The notes beneath the pieces are model-generated. The model saw only the letters and a list, made by a program, of their open reading frames with translations, ran no database searches and was not told the origin of the DNA. From positions 85,165-149,164 of the forward strand of contig CANJUD010000008.1 of NCBI GenBank assembly GCA_947477885.1: 64,000 bases of DNA, read 5' to 3'. The first letter of the stretch is position 1. Every line of letters begins with the position of its first letter. The translations under genes and the position numbers were made by a program. The DNA comes from Bacteroidota bacterium (lineage in GTDB: Bacteria > Bacteroidota > Bacteroidia > UKL13-3). This document shows, one piece after another, positions 58,513-64,000 of the stretch.

Positions 58513-61500
58513 TTGATTACACTTTTAAAAGTAACACATCACCTTAAAAATATTTATATATATCCACTTGGATATATGATGTTGCTTTTATTTTCTCCCC
58601 ATATTTCAAAAGCCCAAACTTTCATCGAAAACAAAGGCCAATGGGATGCTCCTTATAAATATATTTTAAATGCAAATGCCCAAAGTATTATCATAGAAAA
58701 AAACAAACTGCGTTATGTACAGTTTAATGATACTGTTTGGTCGCAGATTATAGCACACCCGCCTAGCCAAGTTAAACAAAGGCCATCAATACTGCCTTGT
58801 AACCAAATGTTTATCAGTTTCACTGGAGCTAATGATTTTCAATTATCTGGTACAAAAAAAACCGAACACTATTATAACTTTTTTTTGGGAAATGACGAAT
58901 CGATATGGAAATCGAAAGTATATGGTTTTGGCGAAATTGATATTCATAATTTATATAATGGTATCGATTTAAAAATGGAACCATTTTCTGGCTCACTCAA
59001 ATATACTTACTATATACAAAAAGGCATTTCCCCTACTCACATAAAAATGCAAATTGAAGGTGCCGAAAAACTTGAACTTATCAAAGGGAATTTACATATA
59101 TATAATAGTGTTGGCAATGTGCAAGACCTTGCCCCTGTTGCTTGGCAAACTATTAATAACACTAGAATTCCTGTTATATGTAAATTCAAATTAACAGGAA
59201 ATATTATAAGTTATGAGTTGGGCGACTATAATATAAATTACCCCACAGTAATTGACCCCGTTTTAGTATTCAGTACTTACTCGGGTTCTACTGTCGACAA
59301 TTTTGGATTTACTGCCACTTATGATAGTAAGGGAAGTTTGTTTGCAGGCGGTATTGCTTCATCACCTACAAGTGTTGCCAATGGAAGGTATCCCGCAACA
59401 TCAGGTGCTTTTCAAATAAGTTTTGGTGGTGGGAATACCGGTGGTTGGGAAAGTTTCCCCTGCGATATAAGTATTAGTAAATATAAGCCCGATGGTTCTT
59501 CATTATTATGGGCAACTTATTTGGGCGGAAAAGGCAGTGAATTCCCACATAGTATTATTGCAGATGATCACGACCAATTGGTGGTTTTCGGCACCACAAC
59601 TTCTAGGAATTTCCCTGTGAAAGCTGATAGTTATGATACCAGTTTTAATGGAGCCTATGATATTATATGTACCAAGTTTACCGAAGATGGAAGTGCCTTG
59701 GTGGGCTCTACTTATATAGGCGGGAGCAGCGACGATGGATTTAATTCTGGAGGAAACTTAAACTATAATTATGCTGATGAATTTCGTGGCGAAGTTGATT
59801 TGGACAATGACAATAATATATATATAGCCAGCTGTACAAAATCTTCAAATTTTCCCGTATCAAAAATAACATTACAAAAAACTATAGCAGGTGGACTTGA
59901 TGGAGTTGTTATTAAGCTAGATAGCACCCTAAGTAATATAGTGTGGGCCACTTATTATGGCGGCAAAAAAGATGATGATTGGTATAGCGTGGAAGTTACA
60001 AGAGATAATTTAATATACGTGGGCGGCGGCACAAATAGTGACAGTTTGCTCACTGATTCATTGGCAATTAATCCCAAATTTTTAGGAGGCAGTGCTGATG
60101 GATATATATATTGTTTTACCAATGACAGTCTCAAATTTGTGAGTGGAACTTATATAGGAAATAGCGACTATAATCAAGTATATTTTATTGAAGTCGACCG
60201 CAAAGGAATGGTATATGCCACGGGGCAATCTGATGGTGTGTGGCCAGTAAGCACTGGTGTTTTCAGCGAGGCTAATAGTGGGCAATTTATTATAAAGATT
60301 GATTCGGCTTTGCAAAAAACTATACTGACAACTTGCTTTGGAAGTGGGATAAAAACAGCCGATTTAAATCCCAGTGCATTCTTAGTTGACCATTGCGAGA
60401 ATGTATATTTCAGTGGCTGGGGCAGCGAAGTTGCAAATTTTGGACAACATACCGGTTCTACTTCAAATTTAAATGTTTCATCAAATGCGATTCAAAAAAC
60501 AACTGATGGTAAAGATTTTTATTTGATTGTGTTAACTAAAAATTTCGCAAGCCGCGCATATGCTACCTATTATGGTGCTAATGGGCAAGCTAACGAATCG
60601 GGCGACCATGTGGATGGTGGAACTAGCAGGTTCGACCCCAAAGGTGTCGTATACCAATCAGTTTGTTCAAGTTGTCCCGAAGTTTCAAATCTTTCACAGC
60701 TAAGTAATTTCCCCACCACTACAGGATGTTTTTCAAAAACAAATCCCAGCCCAAGATGCAGTAATGCATCATTCAAAATTGATTTTCAAATTACCAATGC
60801 TGTAATCGCTGATTTCGATATAGGTCCACGCAAGGCTTGTCCTCCATTGGTTCCAGCTATTACCAATAAAAGTACAGGAGGCAAGTATTTCTTCTGGAGT
60901 TATGGAGATGGGAGTTATGATACCGTAAAAAATCCACAGCCTCATCATTATAATACTCCTGGAAAATATACGGTGATGTTGGTAGTAAATGATAGTAATA
61001 GTTGCAATGTAAATGATACTGCTTATCAATCAGTAGAAATATACCAATCGGGCAAAGCTGATTTTGATGCCCAACAAAAACCCTGTGATAAAAAAGTAGC
61101 TTTCAAAAATAAAAGTACCTATAGCATTCGCACCGATTGGGATTTTGGAGATGGAAAAACTGACTCGGTAAATAACCCTATTCATTTATATACAAACTCG
61201 GGGTTTTATCATGTAAAATTTGTTGTTAATAGAGGAACTCCCTGCATAGATAGTATCATAAAAACTGTTTGGATAAATGCAGATACCAGTACCCACGCTA
61301 AATTCACAGTCAGCCCAAAGCAAGGCTGTGCGGGGCAGAACGTGAATATGAATAACCAAAGCACGCCAGGTAAAACTTATCTTTGGGACTTTGGTGATGG
61401 TACTGCCGATAGTAATTATAATACTTCACATCGTTACAATAAAGAAGGAAATTATCTTGTAAAACTTACTGTTCTTGACTCATTAAATTGCATAGTACTT

Positions 61501-62067
61501 CAACAAGTTCAAGATAGTATAAATATAGTTGGTATTGTAAAAGCAGATTTTGATTATGAAAGTGGGCTTTGCGAATTGATATATAAATTTACCAATAAAA
61601 GTGTAGGTATATTAAAATACTTTTGGCTCTTCGATTCTGTTACTATTGATAGCTCGCAAACGAGTCCCATCACACATACATTCGCTTCTCCAGGCACTTA
61701 CAAGGTGGGTATTATAGTTAACCCAGGTTTCAGTTGTACCGATACATTATATAAAACTATTAATATAAAAATAGGCAGTATCGATTCTATATTAATCCCA
61801 AATTCTTTCACCCCAAATGCCGATGGAATTAACGATTGCTATCATATAGCGGGCATACAACCACCCTGCGACGAATTCCATATGTGGATATACAATCGCT
61901 GGGGCGAACTCCTATGGCAAACTACTGATATCAATGACTGCTGGCACGGCTATAACGATGCTGGCCTCCCCTACTCTGCTGGTACTTATTACTATTTATT
62001 AGAGACCAATAAAGCTGGAAAGAAAACAAAGAAACATTATAAGGGAACTATTACGCTTATTAGATAA
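58513..62067 (+). CDS. Large T9SS type B protein with DUF7948, SBBP-like and PKD domains
   Basis: About 1184 aa. The start is uncertain: TTG 58513 or ATG 58576 both give a signal sequence ending LFSPHISKAQ, and the promoter at 58450-58477 rules out 58348. The N-terminal FIENKGQWDAPYKYILNANA is the DUF7948 opening. Then come SBBP-type repeats (SLLWATYLGGKGSEFPHSI, VWATYYGGKKDDDWYSVEV). Three PKD domains follow (FWSYGDGSYDTVKNPQPHHY, TDWDFGDGKTDSVNNP, LWDFGDGTADSNYN). The CHU_C domain has NSFTPNADGINDCYHIAG and IYNRWGELLWQT. A surface adhesin or gliding-related filament is likely. Confidence 0.9.
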   Translation: MITLLKVTHHLKNIYIYPLGYMMLLLFSPHISKAQTFIENKGQWDAPYKYILNANAQSIIIEKNKLRYVQFNDTVWSQIIAHPPSQVKQRPSILPCNQMFISFTGANDFQLSGTKKTEHYYNFFLGNDESIWKSKVYGFGEIDIHNLYNGIDLKMEPFSGSLKYTYYIQKGISPTHIKMQIEGAEKLELIKGNLHIYNSVGNVQDLAPVAWQTINNTRIPVICKFKLTGNIISYELGDYNINYPTVIDPVLVFSTYSGSTVDNFGFTATYDSKGSLFAGGIASSPTSVANGRYPATSGAFQISFGGGNTGGWESFPCDISISKYKPDGSSLLWATYLGGKGSEFPHSIIADDHDQLVVFGTTTSRNFPVKADSYDTSFNGAYDIICTKFTEDGSALVGSTYIGGSSDDGFNSGGNLNYNYADEFRGEVDLDNDNNIYIASCTKSSNFPVSKITLQKTIAGGLDGVVIKLDSTLSNIVWATYYGGKKDDDWYSVEVTRDNLIYVGGGTNSDSLLTDSLAINPKFLGGSADGYIYCFTNDSLKFVSGTYIGNSDYNQVYFIEVDRKGMVYATGQSDGVWPVSTGVFSEANSGQFIIKIDSALQKTILTTCFGSGIKTADLNPSAFLVDHCENVYFSGWGSEVANFGQHTGSTSNLNVSSNAIQKTTDGKDFYLIVLTKNFASRAYATYYGANGQANESGDHVDGGTSRFDPKGVVYQSVCSSCPEVSNLSQLSNFPTTTGCFSKTNPSPRCSNASFKIDFQITNAVIADFDIGPRKACPPLVPAITNKSTGGKYFFWSYGDGSYDTVKNPQPHHYNTPGKYTVMLVVNDSNSCNVNDTAYQSVEIYQSGKADFDAQQKPCDKKVAFKNKSTYSIRTDWDFGDGKTDSVNNPIHLYTNSGFYHVKFVVNRGTPCIDSIIKTVWINADTSTHAKFTVSPKQGCAGQNVNMNNQSTPGKTYLWDFGDGTADSNYNTSHRYNKEGNYLVKLTVLDSLNCIVLQQVQDSINIVGIVKADFDYESGLCELIYKFTNKSVGILKYFWLFDSVTIDSSQTSPITHTFASPGTYKVGIIVNPGFSCTDTLYKTINIKIGSIDSILIPNSFTPNADGINDCYHIAGIQPPCDEFHMWIYNRWGELLWQTTDINDCWHGYNDAGLPYSAGTYYYLLETNKAGKKTKKHYKGTITLIR

Positions 62068-62085
62068 TTTTTTTGCTTCTGTCTT

Positions 62086-62152
62086 CCGTCGGTTGAAACC
62101 GACGGCAAAAGGATTCTCCTACTAATCAATTGCCATCCGTCTCAACCAACAG
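62086..62152. repeat. REP pair upstream of the transposase
   Basis: REP A is the perfect palindrome CCGTCGGTTGAAACCGACGG (62086-62105) followed by CAAAAGGATT. REP A' (62134-62152, CATCCGTCTCAACCAACAG) is a diverged copy in opposite orientation. Together they form an inverted pair, as in BIME elements. Confidence 0.82.
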
Positions 62153-62236
62153 AAAGCAGCTGTTAGTATTTCTCCAATAACTTGTGAATTACAATAAATG
62201 ATACTATAATACTTTTGAATAAAAATTAAAAGAACT

Positions 62237-62665
62237 ATGAGCTGGATAAAAGTTTATATACATATAGTATTTGCTACAAAAAACAGAGAACCATTTTTAG
62301 ATTCAATAGCATTAAGACAAAAAGTGTTTAACCACATCAAAGAGAATTCCATAAAAAAAGAAATATGGATTGATTCTGTTAATGGGTATACGGATCATGC
62401 ACACTGTTTAGTATCATTGGGAAGAAAACAAACAATTAGCGATATAGTGCATCTCATAAAAGGAGAATCATCATTTTGGATAAATCAGAAAAAACTAACA
62501 GAAAATAAATTTGCATGGCAAGATGATTATTGGTGTGTAGGGGTTAGTGAGAGTCATATTGACAGAGTACGGAAATATATTCATAACCAAGAAACTCATC
62601 ATACTGAAAAATCATTTGCAGAAGAAGAAGCTGAGTTTATGCAGCATTACGGTTCCGTCGGTTGA
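62237..62665 (+). CDS. REP-associated tyrosine transposase (RAYT, Y1/HUH family)
   Basis: Single-strand endonuclease related to IS200/IS605 TnpA. The 142-aa protein has the strand WIKVYIHIVFATKNREPF, the HUH pair in GYTDHAHCLVSLG (H-A-H), and the presumed nucleophilic tyrosine in DRVRKYIHNQETHH. The SLGRKQTISDIVHLIKGESS block is typical. The last residues (GSVG) and the stop codon are encoded by REP copy B. Inverted REP pairs lie on both sides. RAYTs are domesticated enzymes thought to cleave or spread REP sequences. No accessory tnpB is present. Confidence 0.93.
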   Translation: MSWIKVYIHIVFATKNREPFLDSIALRQKVFNHIKENSIKKEIWIDSVNGYTDHAHCLVSLGRKQTISDIVHLIKGESSFWINQKKLTENKFAWQDDYWCVGVSESHIDRVRKYIHNQETHHTEKSFAEEEAEFMQHYGSVG

Positions 62666-62747
62666 AACCAACGGCAAAAGAATTAGATTAAATTATTTCC
62701 TGTTTTTATCATCATCGATCTCAATTCCCGTCGGTTTCAACCGACGG
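62655..62747. repeat. REP pair downstream of the transposase
   Basis: REP B CCGTCGGTTGAAACCAACGG (62655-62674), one mismatch in the palindrome, followed by CAAAAGAATT, in the same orientation as REP A. REP C CCGTCGGTTTCAACCGACGG (62728-62747) is the reverse orientation. B contains the transposase stop codon; C lies inside the 3' end of the epimerase gene. Confidence 0.87.
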
Positions 62748-63733
62748 AGCTTCAACTCCCCATCCATTATCATAACCCCCTCAAAAAAATCATTCGCCAT
62801 CATCAGGTGTCCATCCAAATCAACCCTGTCAAACATACTGGCCAAATTAGCTGCGGCACTCACAGCACAGCTCCCTTCAGCCATGCAGCCCAACATAGTT
62901 TTAAGTCCTAAACTTTGTGCAACAATGGCTTGTTCATAAGCTTTACTAATGCCACCGCATTTCATGAGTTTTATATTTACACCATCAAATAGTTCGCGTT
63001 TATATAGGATATCTTTTACATTTTGTATCGACTCATCACCATATATATCTAAAGGGCTCTCAGCTTTCAAAAATATATAATCTTTCTCAAGGGCAACGGG
63101 CAGTGGTTGCTCTATATATAATATATTTTTCTTTGCAAGCCAATGCATCATATCAATAGCAATATCTTTGTTAGGCAATCCTCCGTTAAAATCTACACCA
63201 ATATTTTGGTTTGAGTTCGACTGTATAAATTCAATAGCATGCTTATTATATAATATATCTCCACCCAGTTTTACTTTAATTGTTTTAAATTCTTTAGCTT
63301 TATTTAATTGCCTCAAAATAAAATCATCTTCTCCTATTCCAATGGTAAAAGAAGTATATATATATTTATTCGACTCCAATCCCAATAATTTATTTACTGG
63401 CAGTCCAGAAACCTTTCCCATCAAATCGTGCAAGGCTATATCAATGGCAGCTTTTGCTGGGGTGTTCTCATCACTTATGCTATCTAGATAATGATATATT
63501 TCGTGCAGTTGAAATGGGCTATTGAATGCCCCAAAATTCAATTTAGATAAATACAATAAATTATCATCTCGTTTTTCTTTCATATATGGCGGGAATGAAG
63601 CCTCTCCATAGCCAGTATTTCCTTGGTACTCCAATTCCACATATATCACCTCAGTCGAAGTTCGGGCATTTGACGAGACTGCAAAAACTTCTGAAAATTT
63701 GAGATCGTGAGGATAGTATTTCAGTTTAATCAT
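62693..63733 (-). CDS. L-Ala-D/L-Glu dipeptide epimerase (enolase superfamily)
   Basis: Epimerises L-Ala-D-Glu from murein, allowing reuse of the peptide. The 346-aa protein has the K-x-K pair in FKTIKVKLGGD. The metal ligands are in VDFNGGLP, YIEQPLP and YGDESIQ, and the second lysine is in NIKLMKCGGISKA. ASFPPYMKEK is in the capping domain. The motif set fits the muconate-lactonising subgroup's dipeptide epimerases. The C-terminus from about residue 327 (LRRLKPTGIE) is encoded by REP C, which appears to have replaced or extended the original end. Substrate specificity is by analogy. Confidence 0.88.
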   Translation of the reverse strand: MIKLKYYPHDLKFSEVFAVSSNARTSTEVIYVELEYQGNTGYGEASFPPYMKEKRDDNLLYLSKLNFGAFNSPFQLHEIYHYLDSISDENTPAKAAIDIALHDLMGKVSGLPVNKLLGLESNKYIYTSFTIGIGEDDFILRQLNKAKEFKTIKVKLGGDILYNKHAIEFIQSNSNQNIGVDFNGGLPNKDIAIDMMHWLAKKNILYIEQPLPVALEKDYIFLKAESPLDIYGDESIQNVKDILYKRELFDGVNIKLMKCGGISKAYEQAIVAQSLGLKTMLGCMAEGSCAVSAAANLASMFDRVDLDGHLMMANDFFEGVMIMDGELKLRRLKPTGIEIDDDKNRK

Positions 63734-63851
63734 ATTGAATAATAATGTGGCAAAATTAGCGATTTCCTACATCTTAAAATTCTTTATTACAGTTGTCGCG
63801 ATCCATATAAACCACTTTTCATATTTTTAGAATCTGAAAAATAAACATAAA

Positions 63852-63885
63852 AAAAAGCCCCCTCAAATTAATGAGGGGGCTTTTT
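63852..63885. terminator. Strong bidirectional terminator
   Basis: Perfect 14-base arms AAAAAGCCCCCTCA (63852-63865) and TGAGGGGGCTTTTT (63872-63885), loop AATTAA. It serves the minus-strand gene that ends at 63926. Confidence 0.9.
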
Positions 63886-63925
63886 ATGTTTAAACGCTTA
63901 GGGCAATTTAATGCCTTGCGGAGTA

Positions 63926-64000
63926 TTAGTTATTCGACTTAACCACACGCATGGTGCTAACCTTGTCGTTGCCTATGATGTTGATCATATAAGCACCGGC
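63926..64000 (-). CDS. 3' end of a T9SS type A sorting-domain protein
   Basis: Only the last 24 codons are inside the window. They read AGAYMINIIGNDKVSTMRVV then KSNN and stop at 63926, the pattern of the final two strands of a type A sorting tail (G-x-Y-x-I/V-x-I, then a basic V-V-K end). The body of the protein lies beyond the window edge. A terminator follows 40 bases after the stop. Confidence 0.7.
   Translation of the reverse strand, partial: AGAYMINIIGNDKVSTMRVVKSNN

Overview
The window is AT-rich chromosomal DNA of a member of the Bacteroidota. The evidence is several proteins ending in type IX secretion (T9SS) sorting tails or the CHU_C/gliding-motility-associated C-terminal domain, promoters of the Bacteroidota TTG-N17-20-TAnnTTTG type, an SRPBCC/crtZ/crtYcd-type carotenoid cluster, and weak use of Shine-Dalgarno sites. 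I cannot place it more precisely from the sequence. There is no plasmid, prophage or CRISPR signature. The only mobile-type gene is a REP-associated tyrosine transposase.

Layout: (1) 1-4.9 kb, a tightly packed carotenoid operon: crtI (5' end outside the window), crtB, a 168-aa secreted protein of unknown role, idi, an SRPBCC protein, crtZ and a fused lycopene cyclase. It would give zeaxanthin from GGPP. (2) 4.9-8.4 kb, two surface-protein genes lying between the intact lycopene cyclase gene and a truncated second copy of its 3' part. (3) 8.7-12.1 kb, a T9SS-tail protein, a small secreted peptide, and a PAS histidine kinase followed by a decayed response regulator. (4) 12.8-27.6 kb, mixed housekeeping and envelope genes: metallophosphoesterase, mtgA, mnmD, outer-membrane proteins (one broken by a stop codon), a CotH protein, TPR and WD40 proteins, selD, a GNAT enzyme, hydroxybutyryl-CoA dehydrogenase and a DUF6580-like membrane protein. 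(5) 27.7-35.2 kb, an M16 peptidase, rnpB (minus strand), a membrane protein plus rhomboid protease, hscB and tRNA-Leu(CAA). (6) 35.3-41.9 kb, a one-strand block of three PAS histidine kinases, a single-domain regulator, a truncated receiver and a receiver-CRP fusion regulator. (7) 42-49.6 kb, a thioredoxin-like protein, a large T9SS type B protein, a peroxiredoxin, engB, two broken genes facing away from each other at a deletion scar, and an ECF sigma factor with a small partner. (8) 49.9-64 kb, leuS carrying two in-frame palindromic insertions, pnuC/clpX divergent, further T9SS proteins, thiL, a transposase bracketed by REP palindromes, a dipeptide epimerase and the 3' end of one more T9SS protein.

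The strongest unusual theme is repeat biology combined with gene decay. Nearly every longer intergenic gap holds members of a few short word families, such as TCCCGATAGCTATCGGGA, TACTTGATACTAG and AATCCTGAATCCCG. These are often in inverted pairs at gene ends. Palindromic elements have also entered coding sequence in frame: two in leuS, and one each forming the C-terminus of the transposase and of the epimerase. Three response regulators, an outer-membrane protein, a second outer-membrane gene and a lycopene cyclase copy are visibly broken. Intact paralogues of the first regulator and of the cyclase lie in the same window.
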